Source: JBFWWP01 sp050246115 | Lineage (GTDB): Bacteria > Planctomycetota > UBA8108 > UBA1146 > JAJFFE01 | Assembly (NCBI GenBank): GCA_050246115.1 | Contig: JBFWWP010000048.1 | Coordinates: forward strand, 1 to 27,970 | Length of the DNA: 27,970 nt | Reading direction: 5' to 3' | In this document: positions 1 through 6,592 of the stretch, one piece after another | How positions within the stretch are numbered: position 1 is the first letter of the stretch | Layout of the letters: every line of letters starts with the position of its first letter | Translations under genes and position numbers: made by a program | The notes under the pieces: model-generated | What the model was told of the DNA's origin: nothing | Databases searched by the model: none | What the model saw: only the letters and a program-made list of their open reading frames with translations

Positions 1-2
1 GA

Positions 3-221
3 ACCCCGGTTTGCATCGCGCAACGGGAGGACGGCATCGCCGAGGATGTCGAAGTCACCGCGAGTCGGTTGACGGTCAACCCCGAGCTCGCGCGAAGCCC
101 CGCCAAACGCAGCCGGGAATTGCCGGGTCGCGTCATGGCCGTTGAACCTCCGGCCGACTCTGGACACGTGCGCCCCTCGCTCGACCTTCCCGCCCCGCGA
201 GGTAACCGTAGGGGACCGTAG
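3..221 (+). CDS. Possible 3' end of an unknown gene cut by the window edge
   Basis: The frame beginning at base 3 is open from the left edge to a TAG at 219-221 (72 codons) and has mostly G or C in third positions, as the confident genes here do. The translation begins TPVCIAQREDGIAEDVEVTA and turns proline- and arginine-rich towards its end. I recognise no family. With no start codon visible and only 72 codons, it could be chance openness in GC-rich DNA. The sequence to the left would decide. Confidence 0.3.
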   Translation, partial: TPVCIAQREDGIAEDVEVTASRLTVNPELARSPAKRSRELPGRVMAVEPPADSGHVRPSLDLPAPRGNRRGP

Positions 222-236
222 CACAGCGTCGCGTGC

Positions 237-419
237 CTACCCCGTGGACTCTTCGACTTTCCCGAACGAATCTCCGCTGTAGCAGGACTTCACGAGCGGA
301 TCGGCCCGCACCGCCTCGTTCCGCAGCAGAGTCACCGCTCCCGCAACCTCTTCCATGCTGTGCTCGGTGAGCAGTTCCACGACACGCGCCAACGCCGTAG
401 AATCCGACCGGTGGGTCAT
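237..419 (-). pseudogene. IS256-family transposase, N-terminal remnant
   Basis: The 60-residue frame starts at an ATG (complement of 417-419) preceded by a full Shine-Dalgarno AAGGAG (complement of 425-430) at 5-nt spacing, so the start is convincing. Residues 9-40 (ALARVVELLTEHSMEEVAGA, then V-T-L-L-R-N-E-A-V-R-A-D) resemble the extreme N-terminus of IS256/mutator-type transposases, which typically read L-L-x-E-H-x-x-x-x-x-A-x-x-x-L-L-N-E-A. Intact members are around 400 residues with a DDE catalytic core. Here the similarity stops after about 40 residues and the frame ends at 237, so no catalytic domain remains. It is therefore a dead fragment of an insertion sequence. The family call rests on a short stretch recalled from memory. 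A small unrelated protein is the alternative. Confidence 0.45.
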
Positions 420-426
420 GTTCTCT

Positions 427-452
427 CCTTGTCGTTGTGGTTAACAACAAGG
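427..452. repeat. Short inverted repeat upstream of the transposase remnant
   Basis: CCTTGTCGTT (427-436) and AACAACAAGG (443-452) are inverted repeats with one mismatch across a 6-bp centre. They overlap the ribosome binding site of the transposase remnant. They could be an operator, a translation-control hairpin or part of an insertion-sequence end. The sequence does not decide between these. Confidence 0.35.
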
Positions 453-594
453 AAACAGAACTGCTGACCTGCCGCTTCCAGACCCCGGCCCTCGGGCCGG
501 GGCCCGGAAGCCACTCGCGCGCCAATCCGCCCCGCGGGCTCAGCGCTCGGGTGTCCACGAGTTTGCAGAATGCGTGTTAGGAGGCCAGGCAAAG

Positions 595-777
595 GTGGTG
601 TACGAAGTTCGGGTCAGAGTCATTGGTGCGGCGGGCAGCAATGCGTTGGCGATCGAGCAGGCCCATGATTGGCCAGCTGATGACAGCATCCCGATTGACG
701 ACCGCCTGATTATTGAGTTCGACGTTCAGGACATGTGGTTTTCGGTGTTCCGTATTCAGTCAGAAGGAGAGCTGTGA
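595..777 (+). CDS. Small hypothetical protein coupled to the DUF433 antitoxin gene
   Basis: A 60-residue frame ends in TGA at 775-777, overlapping the ATG (777-779) of the DUF433 gene by one base, which suggests translational coupling. The frame is open from a GTG at 574, but AGGAGG at 579-584 is correctly placed for the GTG at 595 (or 598), so I chose 595. The protein (VVYEVRVRVIGAAGSNALAI onward) looks globular, with mixed beta-strand and acidic segments (for example IEFDVQDMWFSVFRI). It has no signal peptide or membrane segment, and I do not recognise the family. Tight linkage to a toxin-antitoxin pair suggests a third component or a translational leader. That is inference only. Confidence 0.55.
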   Translation: MVYEVRVRVIGAAGSNALAIEQAHDWPADDSIPIDDRLIIEFDVQDMWFSVFRIQSEGEL

Positions 778-1013
778 TGGAGTGGCGAAATCGGATCAGT
801 GTTGATCCAAACGTGTGCCACGGCAAGGCGTGCATCAAGGGAACACGAGTGATGGCGTCGGTGATCTTGGACAATCTCGCTGAAGGCGTGGAGCGAGACG
901 AGATTCTCAAGGGCTACCCTCCGCTGGTCAACGAGGACATTGACGCGGCGATTGCGTATGCGGCGGAATTGACTCGGGAACGCTTCGTCCCGCTCACTCC
1001 GGGCGCGGCATAA
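777..1013 (+). CDS. DUF433 domain antitoxin (VapB-like)
   Basis: This 78-residue protein is a DUF433 family member. The diagnostic N-terminal segment is visible: R-I-S-V-D-P-N-V-C-H-G-K-A-C-I-K-G-T-R-V (residues 6-25), followed by a helical segment with VILDNLAEGVERDEILKGYP and the closing helix that includes IDAAIAYAAEL. DUF433 proteins are small helix-turn-helix-like antitoxins usually encoded just ahead of a DUF5615 PIN-like toxin. That arrangement is present here: the toxin's ATG (1014-1016) directly abuts this gene's TAA (1011-1013). The start at 777 is chosen because residue 1 there begins the conserved domain and AGAAGGAGAG lies just upstream. An in-frame start at 735 would add 14 residues overlapping the preceding gene. 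It presumably binds the toxin and represses its own operon (family knowledge). Confidence 0.88.
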   Translation: MEWRNRISVDPNVCHGKACIKGTRVMASVILDNLAEGVERDEILKGYPPLVNEDIDAAIAYAAELTRERFVPLTPGAA

Positions 1014-1369
1014 ATGCAGTTCAAGATCGACGAGAATCTGCCGATGAGGCGGCGGAAGTGCTGAGACAAGCCGCCCACGACGCGCTGACGATCCGCGATC
1101 AGCAGATGGTAGGACAACCCGATCCTCGAGTGGCGTTGGTCTGCCAGTCCGAGCAGCGAGTGCTGGTGACACTCGATCTGGACTTCTCGGACATCCGCAC
1201 TTACCCGCCTGCCGACTACTTCGGAATCATTGTGTTGCGGCCACGGTCGCAAGCGAAACCGGCGGTCCTCTCGCTGATTGGCCAACTCATTCCCCTCCTC
1301 GACTCGGAGCCGCTCGTTGGCAGTTTGTGGATTGTCCAGGACACCGGCCTGCGGATTCGAGATGGATAG
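1014..1369 (+). pseudogene. DUF5615 PIN-like toxin, frameshifted after codon 9
   Basis: Translation from the ATG at 1014 gives MQFKIDENLP, the canonical start of DUF5615 (Mut7-C/PIN-like ribonuclease toxins), then hits a stop within a few codons. In the +1-shifted frame the protein continues correctly as D-E-A-A-E-V-L-R-Q-A-A-H-D-A-L-T-I, then RVLVTLDLDFSDIRTYPP and GIIVLRPRSQAKPA, and ends at 1369. The break lies at 1041-1043: one base is missing relative to L-P-D-E (CTG CCx GAT GAG). The catalytic acidic residues expected of the fold (D of IDENLP; DLDF) survive on either side of the lesion but in different frames. A GTG at 1058 could initiate a truncated 103-residue product lacking the first acidic motif. 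The gene is probably inactive, unless the lesion is a sequencing error or is rescued by slippage. Confidence 0.85.
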
Positions 1370-1511
1370 AATCGTCGATGGCGAAAGGAAGTTGATGCTC
1401 GAATTCACCTCCCGTGGCCGGCGGTGACGATCGACCCTGAGACCTTGCGCAACAGGACAGTCGAAGGGCCCAGCGCGGCGGCCAGGCGCCCGCGGCCCAT
1501 GCCGAAAGCGA

Positions 1512-2540
1512 ATGGAGGCTGCTGCCGTGGAACCTGAAGCCCCCATGCCTCGAGTGACCGCATCGGAGGCGCGGATGTCCCCGACCGCCCGCCAGGTCGT
1601 TGTGGCCGTATCGTGCACGGTTCTGATCTTCGGTGTTCCGATCCTCCTGGTTGCCAACGCCGGCGATGTCGGGTACGGGCTCGGATTGTTCCTCTACGCA
1701 CCCTTCGCGACGGCAACTGCGGCGGCCTTGTTCTCGAGTCTCGGCCGCACACCCTCGATGCGCCGAGCCATGGTGACCGCATGCACGGTCAACGGCCTCT
1801 TGGTCTTGGCATTCCTGGGCTTCGCTCTCGAGGGACTGATCTGCATACTCATGACATTGCCACTCCTCGGCGTAGCCACTGTGGTCGGCGCCGCCACCGG
1901 ATTCGTACTCCAGAGCTGTCTCGGTGGCGACGGGCCGCGAGTCGTCATCGGCGTAGCCCTGGTCGCGTTGTCCCCAGTGGTCACGGGTGCCGAGGCCACT
2001 ATGCAGTCCGAACTCGCCATGCGAAAAGTGAAAACGTCCATCGTCGTGCAGGCGCCGATCCAGCGAGTCTGGGAGTGCGTCATCGAGTTTCCCGAGATCG
2101 AGTCCCCGCCCGAGTGGTACTTCACGAAGGGGATCGCCTACCCGATTCGGGCGCGAATCGTGGGACGAGGGGTCGGCGCGATCCGCTATTGCGAGTTCTC
2201 GACGGGGGCCTTCGTCGAACCGATCACCGAGTGGAACGAACCCGTTCGCCTCGCGTTCGACGTGTCTCAAAGCCCCGCTCCACTCGAGGAGTGGAACCCG
2301 TGGGCGACCTTCATCGGCTGGGACGTTCACCCGCCGCACCTTAGCCACACGCTGGACTCACGCCGCGGCCAGTTCGATCTCGAGGATCTTGGCGGCGGCC
2401 GCACTCGGCTCACCGGGACCACCTGGTACACGGTCGACCTGGCTCCGGTTTCGTACTGGGAGATGTGGTCGGATGCCATCATTCATCGAATCCACTTGCG
2501 GGTCTTGGAGCACATCGGACGCGTTGCCGCGACGCCATGA
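1512..2540 (+). CDS. Membrane protein with C-terminal SRPBCC (START-like) domain
   Basis: This 342-residue protein has two parts. Residues ~25-165 hold about four or five hydrophobic segments (VVVAVSCTVLIFGVPILLV, GLFLYAPFATATAAALF, VNGLLVLAFLGFALEGLICI, VVIGVALVALSPVV), which would anchor it in the inner membrane. Residues ~178-340 form an SRPBCC ligand-binding domain. It begins KTSIVVQAPIQRVWECVIEF, includes GAIRYCEFSTGAFVEPITEW and ends with the helix ...YWEMWSDAIIHRIHLRVLEHI, a hallmark of this subfamily. SRPBCC domains bind hydrophobic ligands in a deep pocket; the ligand here is unknown. The start at ATG 1512 is only moderately supported because the upstream region (GAAAGCGA) is a weak ribosome binding site, and a later ATG (codon 12 or 22) is possible. 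The gene converges on the DUF418 gene at 2643. Confidence 0.85.
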   Translation: MEAAAVEPEAPMPRVTASEARMSPTARQVVVAVSCTVLIFGVPILLVANAGDVGYGLGLFLYAPFATATAAALFSSLGRTPSMRRAMVTACTVNGLLVLAFLGFALEGLICILMTLPLLGVATVVGAATGFVLQSCLGGDGPRVVIGVALVALSPVVTGAEATMQSELAMRKVKTSIVVQAPIQRVWECVIEFPEIESPPEWYFTKGIAYPIRARIVGRGVGAIRYCEFSTGAFVEPITEWNEPVRLAFDVSQSPAPLEEWNPWATFIGWDVHPPHLSHTLDSRRGQFDLEDLGGGRTRLTGTTWYTVDLAPVSYWEMWSDAIIHRIHLRVLEHIGRVAATP

Positions 2541-2642
2541 GGTGGATCGTTGACAGCCCCCGTAGATCGGGAACCGCCCGAACAGTGCCTTGCCGACCCT
2601 TCACGCCGGGTAGGGCGGCCGACGAAGCAGCGACACCCAGCC

Positions 2643-3911
2643 CTAGCGGCGAAGTGGTTGGACGCTTTGGTAGGTGAGCGTGCGCCAGAGCCACTCGAGC
2701 GGGCCGAAGCGAAAGCGTGCGAGCCACGCGGGCGAGTAAGCGAGCTGTAGTGCCGCGATCGCGAACACGATGCCGAGTTGAGCGGCGCGGTTGGTCTTCA
2801 TGAACAGGCCGGCGCCCAGGGTGCCGCCGTAGAACAAGCTCGTGCAGATCAGAGTCTGCACGATGTAGTTCGTGAACGCCATGCGACCGACTGCCGCGAG
2901 GCGCCGCATGAGGCCGGGCATCCAGCAGGATTGGTATGCGAGTACGACGAGGGCCAGGTAGCCGATCGCTGCGAAGATGCTGCCGAAGTAGTTGAACAGG
3001 GAGTAGGTGCCGAACCCGCTCTCGAGCTGCCAACCGGCCGCTTCGTTCGAGCGGACGCCGACGGCGGCGAGCGGGAGGCCGATGCCCAATCCGGAGGCGG
3101 CCAGCAGCCGGTAGAACCTGCGGGATCGCCCGCCCCCGAGCACACCCGTGCGCAGCAGAATCATGCCAAGCAGCATGACGCCGATCACGCGCCACACGAA
3201 GATCCAGAGGAACCCGAGAAAGTTCACCCACTGGTCCGCGCGGAAAGCGAGTTGGTCGCGCCAGGCCCCGCGGTAGGCGTCGATCTGTTGCTGCACGAGG
3301 TCAGCGGGGGGCGTCCACATCTTCCTCATCTCGGCGAGTTCTTCAGCGGGCGCCAACTGCAGGAGCACTCCGAAAGTGAGCGTGAAGGCCGCGGGCAAGA
3401 GCACCAACCCGATCGCAATCGGCAGCAGGAATCGAAGGCGAAGCCGCCGGAACCAGTACGCGACGGACCCGGCAAGCGAGTACAGGAACAAGATGTCTCC
3501 GTACCAGAGCAGGAGACCGTGAATCAGTCCGAAGATGCACAGCCAGCCCATGCGCCGGTAGTGCAGTGTGGCTGATCGCCCGGTGCGCTGCCAAGCACTC
3601 TCGGTCATCAAGGAGATGCCGGCTCCAAAGAGCATGGAGAACAGCGTCATGAACTTCTGGTCGGCGAGCACGTGATGCGTGGTCCACAACCAGAAGTCGA
3701 GCGGGGATCCCTCGCCGAGCGCGCGAGGGTTCATGTAGAGCGCGTCGATCATCGCAAAGGCCTGCATGTTCATGAGCAGGACGCCAAGGAGTGCGAACCC
3801 TCGGATCACGTCCAGGGTCTGGATGCGGCTCGACTCGGGAGTGGGAAGCGCTGCCGGCGGTGTCGTCTCCTGCGAGGAGCTGCGTGCCGCCGCCTGAGGA
3901 TCTTCGCTCAT
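2643..3911 (-). CDS. DUF418 domain (YeiB-type) integral membrane protein
   Basis: This polytopic protein of about 422 residues has both parts of the YeiB/DUF418 family. The N-terminal signature is IQTLDVIRGFALLGVLLMNM, followed by the segments around FMTLFSMLFGAGISLM and the repeated helices LCIFGLIHGLLLWYGDILFL. The C-terminal DUF418 domain includes RMAFTNYIVQTLICTSLFY and closes with FGPLEWLWRTLTYQSVQPLR, which is diagnostic. The family relates to acyltransferase-3-like membrane proteins; its transport or transferase role is not established. I chose the ATG at 3911 because the protein from there (MSEDPQAAARSS...) has the usual short polar leader. An in-frame GTG at 4010 would add 33 low-complexity residues. 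The ribosome binding site at 3911 is weak (GGAGGG about 12 nt upstream). The gene is monocistronic, convergent with the SRPBCC gene and separated from it by 102 bp. Confidence 0.92.
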   Translation of the reverse strand: MSEDPQAAARSSSQETTPPAALPTPESSRIQTLDVIRGFALLGVLLMNMQAFAMIDALYMNPRALGEGSPLDFWLWTTHHVLADQKFMTLFSMLFGAGISLMTESAWQRTGRSATLHYRRMGWLCIFGLIHGLLLWYGDILFLYSLAGSVAYWFRRLRLRFLLPIAIGLVLLPAAFTLTFGVLLQLAPAEELAEMRKMWTPPADLVQQQIDAYRGAWRDQLAFRADQWVNFLGFLWIFVWRVIGVMLLGMILLRTGVLGGGRSRRFYRLLAASGLGIGLPLAAVGVRSNEAAGWQLESGFGTYSLFNYFGSIFAAIGYLALVVLAYQSCWMPGLMRRLAAVGRMAFTNYIVQTLICTSLFYGGTLGAGLFMKTNRAAQLGIVFAIAALQLAYSPAWLARFRFGPLEWLWRTLTYQSVQPLRR

Positions 3912-4354
3912 ACCTTGTTCTCGCCCTCCGACTCGTGGCAGTGCGTTGTCCGATGCCCCACTCCGCCAACCGTGTCCCGCCGCCCCGTCGCGGCGTCGGT
4001 CGTTAGCCACTTTACCGCGGGATCACCCGTGCTCCTCGCGCACGCGCGCGCCCCAGGCTCACCCGCCCGCGAAGGGGCAAGGCGGCGGGCGGGCGGCGGT
4101 TGCCCCCCAAGTTCTCCGGGGTCGGAGCGGCTCGTAGACCGTGAGCCACAGTCCGAAGCCACAGTCCGGTGGCCGGCCGAACCCGGTGCCCGGCCGAGTC
4201 GTTGACAGGAGGCGGCGCACGCGGTGTCGTGCACGCAGCCTCGTCCGGGAGTGAGTACCTGCGCGGGTCCGATAGCTCACCCGACCGCGGGAACTCTAGC
4301 GTATGCAGGGCCATCGGGTGAGCACCCGAGTCAGCGATTGGAAAGCTCAGCGCC
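3912..4354. other. Intergenic region between divergent DUF418 and DNA glycosylase genes
   Basis: This 443-bp region must hold the promoters of both divergent neighbours. It is extremely GC-rich, with a GGCGGC/GGGCGG run near 4080-4100. A short imperfect direct repeat (AGCCACAGTCCG, at about 4142-4153 and 4156-4167) is the only repeated structure I see. A TTGACA at 4202-4207 has no acceptable -10 partner 16-18 bp downstream. No convincing small gene is apparent. Confidence 0.5.
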
Positions 4355-4939
4355 ATGGCCAGGCGAGTGCGGAGCGATGCCCCAACGGGCGGACCGGCGA
4401 CACCGAACAGGAGTCCACAAACCACGCCCAACCGTAGCCATGGTTTCCCACCGATTGCTGGTGTCGACGTGCGCGTCTTGATTCTCGGCACAATGCCGGG
4501 CGAGGCCTCCCTTCGCGAGCAGCAATACTACGCTCACCCGCGGAATGCGTTCTGGCCCATTGTCGCAGCGGCCCTCGGATTCGACGCTGCAATGGAGTAC
4601 CCGGCGCGGGTCGCGGCGATCGAGTCGCGGGGCGTGGCAGTCTGGGATGTACTCAGGTCGTGTGTGCGCGCGGGCAGTCTCGACGCGGCGATAGACCGTT
4701 CGACCCTCGAAGCCAATGACTTCGCACGGTTCTTCGCCGCCCATCCCGGTATCCGCAGGGTTTGTTTCAACGGACGGATGGCAGCAATCTTGTACGCGCG
4801 ACACGTGCAGCCGCACGTCCGACTCGCTGCAGGGGTCTCCCTCGTCGAACTGCCGTCGACGAGCCCTGCGAACGCCGGCGTACCGCGTAGCGAGAAGGCC
4901 CGTGCGTGGCAGCAGGCACTGAACGAAGTCAGCGTCTGA
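4355..4939 (+). CDS. DNA-deoxyinosine glycosylase (hypoxanthine-DNA glycosylase, UDG family 6)
   Basis: This 194-residue protein is a member of the uracil-DNA glycosylase superfamily, family 6 (HDG). These enzymes cleave the N-glycosidic bond of hypoxanthine, formed by adenine deamination, to start base-excision repair. Key segments are the motif-1 region VLILGTMPGEASL (residues 41-53), the family-specific QYYAHPRNAFWPI (57-69) and the C-terminal motif region LPSTSPAN (about 165-172), which corresponds to the DNA-intercalation loop of the superfamily. The 28 residues before GFPPIAGVDVRV are proline/threonine/arginine-rich and not part of the fold, so the true start may be later than the ATG at 4355, for example a GTG at 4367. 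A weak ribosome binding site (GGAAAG) precedes 4355. The gene stands alone and does not depend on its neighbours. Confidence 0.9.
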   Translation: MARRVRSDAPTGGPATPNRSPQTTPNRSHGFPPIAGVDVRVLILGTMPGEASLREQQYYAHPRNAFWPIVAAALGFDAAMEYPARVAAIESRGVAVWDVLRSCVRAGSLDAAIDRSTLEANDFARFFAAHPGIRRVCFNGRMAAILYARHVQPHVRLAAGVSLVELPSTSPANAGVPRSEKARAWQQALNEVSV

Positions 4940-4947
4940 GTTCACCC

Positions 4948-5132
4948 TTAGGAGTCGCCCAAGAATAACTTCACCCTTTTGCTCGTCGCTTCGGGCCATC
5001 TTCGACCGATCCGAAAACCTCGAAATCCTCACCGGTACTAAGGCTACGCCTCCGGTTCCGCGCTCTCCGGATCGGCCGAATCTGACCCAAATCGACGGCA
5101 AGATGTCGAAGTTGTTCTTGGGCGACTCCTTA
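4948..5132. mobile_element. 185-bp MITE-like element with 24-bp terminal inverted repeats
   Basis: Positions 4948-4971 and the reverse complement of 5109-5132 match at 22 of 24 positions; the shared core is GGAGTCGCCCAAGAA. A second, internal imperfect inverted pair (CGACCGATCCG near 5009 and CGGATCGGCCG near 5072) makes the element a nested palindrome. There is no coding capacity. Both ends are flanked by CCC (4945-4947 and 5133-5135), which could be a 3-bp target duplication but could equally be chance. Size, termini and lack of genes fit a miniature inverted-repeat transposable element or two abutted insertion-sequence ends. The element starts 8 bp after the stop codon of the glycosylase gene, so it might also act as a terminator-like hairpin. 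Confidence 0.55.
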
Positions 5133-5221
5133 CCCGCTGCGTTACCCCCGCGATCGGTCGCGCGTCCCCGCGAGTCGACCCGTCCCCTGAAACTCGGCCA
5201 CGCCAGCACACCTTGCTGTAG

Positions 5222-5413
5222 CTCCTCCTCGATGACTGGCCCGCGACGCAGAGGTTCATGGGGGAGGTGTTGGTCCACGTCCCCGAACTGGAACTTCGGG
5301 AGGCCCGACGCGCCGTCGAGGAAGCGCGCCATCACGGACGCGCCGCCGAGTCTCGGCCGGCGGTGTCGGAATGGACCCAGTGCGGGACGCAGGGGCGGCC
5401 GCGCCCCGCATGA
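5222..5413 (+). pseudogene. Possible decayed coding fragment of unknown family
   Basis: The frame 5222-5413 is open for 63 codons after a TAG and translates to a plausible soluble, helical protein segment: LLLDDWPATQRFMGEVLVHV, then P-E-L-E-L-R-E-A-R-R-A-V-E-E-A-R. It becomes low-quality after about residue 50. There is no ribosome binding site, and the first ATG (5258) lies inside the apparent domain. It may be the tail of a gene destroyed when the adjacent 185-bp element inserted. I do not recognise the family. Confidence 0.25.
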
Positions 5414-5549
5414 TTCGCAGGCGCAGACTGTGGATCTTTACCCCGCGATCATGAACATCCAGGGGGCTCGTGTGATGATCCGCGCCAATCCGGCGGGATC
5501 CCGCGTGTTGTGGATTGGGGTCACCCCGGCGAGAAGTCAGTGGGGAATC

Positions 5550-5768
5550 ATGAGATCCGTAGCGGACATCCTGCGCGAGGAACAACGACTGCGAGAGCGC
5601 CAGCGCACGCCAGAGGAGAGGGTAGCCCGAGCCCTGCGGTTGGGGCGACGCCTATTTGCGCTGTACGCCCAGGCTCATGGCTGCACGGTCGCCCAGGCCC
5701 ATTCACATCAGAGGCGTCAACGCCAGCGCCGCCGCCGCCCCTGCACTTGCCTCGAAGAGCCGCAGTGA
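5550..5768 (+). CDS. Small basic protein paired with a nucleotidyltransferase (antitoxin-like)
   Basis: The 72-residue product starts MRSVADILREEQRLRERQRT, with a core that includes PEERVARALRLGRRLFALYAQAHG and a very basic C-terminus ending RRRRPCTCLEE. Proteins of this kind (acidic/basic N-terminal helix, P-x-E-R-V-x-x-A-L-x-L-G-x-x-x-L-x-x-Y, then R-R-x-x-x-x-G-R-x-P-x-x-C) are commonly encoded immediately before small nucleotidyltransferase genes in planctomycetes and related bacteria. The same arrangement holds here: the TGA at 5766-5768 overlaps the GTG of the next reading frame. The function is not established. Position and size suggest an antitoxin or regulatory partner. The cognate nucleotidyltransferase is truncated to its first 26 codons, so this copy is orphaned. 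Confidence 0.6.
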   Translation: MRSVADILREEQRLRERQRTPEERVARALRLGRRLFALYAQAHGCTVAQAHSHQRRQRQRRRRPCTCLEEPQ

Positions 5769-5842
5769 CCCCACTTCAAGGCACGATCGCGATCTTGAGA
5801 GCGAACGGAGTGGCGCATGTGCTGATTGGCGCCGTGGCCATG
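5765..5842 (+). pseudogene. Nucleotidyltransferase, N-terminal stub (26 codons)
   Basis: Beginning with a GTG that overlaps the upstream stop (GTGA), the frame reads VTPLQGTIAILRANGVAHVL, then I-G-A-V-A-M. This is the start of small antitoxin/toxin-type nucleotidyltransferases, whose usual pattern is L-x-x-x-G-V-x-x-V-L-I-G-A-x-A-x followed by a D-x-D catalytic pair. The catalytic aspartates are missing because at 5842/5843 the sequence switches to the complement of a helicase gene. The open frame runs on into antisense sequence, so any product would end in unrelated residues. The stub is non-functional. Confidence 0.6.
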
Positions 5843-6052
5843 GACCAGACCGGCTTCGATGGTCTTGCCGAGTACTACCTCGTCCGCGACTACGAGCGGA
5901 CTCCGCAGGGCGAAGATCGCCGCCTCGGTCTGGTAAGGGTAGATATCGAAGCAGGCATCGAACAGCGCCGTCGACCAACGATCCGCGCCCCCCGGCTGTG
6001 CCTGGCGGGTCAACTCGGAAGCGAAGTATCTGGCATGGTAGGGGGTAGTCAT
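5843..6052 (-). pseudogene. SNF2-type helicase, N-terminal fragment
   Basis: The first 70 codons read MTTPYHARYFASELTRQAQP, then ...FDIYPYQTEAAIFALRSPLVV, then ADEVVLGKTIEAGLV. This matches the start of HepA/RapA-like SNF2 helicases, which have M-T-T-P-Y-H-A-x-Y-F-A and the Walker A block A-D-E-V-G-L-G-K-T-I-E-A-G-L. Two defects are visible even within the fragment: the S-K-G expected before the Walker block is missing, and the first conserved Gly of G-L-G-K-T is Val. Right after E-A-G-L-V the sequence becomes the complement of the nucleotidyltransferase stub, so the remaining roughly 900 residues are gone. A start with GAGAGCAG upstream is intact. Such helicases are often defence-associated. 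Here it is a relic. Confidence 0.75.
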
Positions 6053-6592
6053 CTGCTCTCGTTTGTGGCCGGTGGCAGCCCGTCGCTAGCGCCCGGTATG
6101 GAGTTCCACGCTCCTTCCCTCCACCAGGCCCTGTCAAGGTGGGTGGGACGAGCCGTCGGAAGTCCACCTTCCCGGGACCCGAGGTATCAACCCAACCACC
6201 TTTCAGGCGGCGACTGGCAGGGGCGTCGTCCGAGTGTTCCTCCGCGCCGGATGACGAGCGGCTCAATTGTCGTACTCATGGGGCAACTACAACGACCCCC
6301 GCGATGAACCACCGCTTCGGGTTTTCCTGTGTCGTTGGCCACTCGTGTCGCTCGTGATTGAATCCTTGAGATTGGGCTCGTGTCCGCAAGATCGGGGAGG
6401 CGCGCTCGATGTTGCGCCAACGCTTCGAAGCGCGTACCAGGCTTGCCTTGGGACCAGATTCTCTCCAAGGGGGCGTTCGAAGGCGCCCTCGTGGCCGGGG
6501 CGCAGCCGCAACCACTTCAACCCAAGACATTCGCCTTCGGCTCGTAACGCGGGGCGCGCGTTGGAGCCTTGCTGAATGCGCTTGATTCGAGT
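6053..6592. other. Intergenic region, largely a dispersed repeat
   Basis: These 540 bp lie between the helicase remnant and the end of the exported 296-aa gene. Positions 6112-6430 are one copy of the repeat also found at the right end of the window. The variable centre (about 6310-6360) contains a short tandem motif readable on the minus strand as CACGAGCGACACGAGTGG, similar in style to the CACGAA-type intergenic repeats common in environmental bacteria. Several open frames exist on both strands, but none has a ribosome binding site together with protein-like composition. Confidence 0.5.
6112..6430 (-). repeat. Dispersed repeat, copy A (matches 27679-27930)
   Basis: Two blocks, 6112-6225 and 6355-6430, match 27679-27787 and 27843-27930 in the same order and orientation. 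A 19-bp identical stretch (GGTATCAACCCAACCACCT at 6183-6201) sits in the first block, and a shared TTGGGCTCGTG and GGGAGGCGCG in the second. Overall identity in the matching blocks is about 75-80 percent by eye. The intervening ~130 bp is not conserved. On the minus strand this copy ends 60 bp upstream of the helicase-remnant start. Strand is given as minus to show the direction of that gene; the element itself is of unknown polarity. Confidence 0.8.

Larger units (their letters stand above)
4940..5549. other. Intergenic region holding an inverted-repeat element and a decayed frame
   Basis: No intact gene is apparent in these 610 bp. The left part is the 185-bp inverted-repeat element (4948-5132), annotated separately. 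The right part includes a plus-strand stretch, 5222-5413, with coding-like composition but no credible start. The last 130 bp before 5550 must hold any promoter for the small gene that follows. I could not identify a clear -35/-10 pair. Confidence 0.5.

Noticed and set aside
1287..2348. Minus-strand open frame of 353 codons opposite the SRPBCC gene
   Set aside because: It is antisense to a recognisable domain, rich in Arg, His, Gly and Asp with no fold-like pattern. It is a GC-driven shadow.
2778..3575. Long plus-strand open frame (265 codons) opposite the DUF418 gene
   Set aside because: It is antisense to a clear family member, and its translation is Glu/Gln/His/Arg-rich low-complexity sequence typical of the complement of a membrane-protein gene.
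4202..4230. TTGACA as a promoter for the DNA glycosylase gene
   Set aside because: The hexamer at the correct distance reads TGTCGT, which is too far from a -10 consensus.
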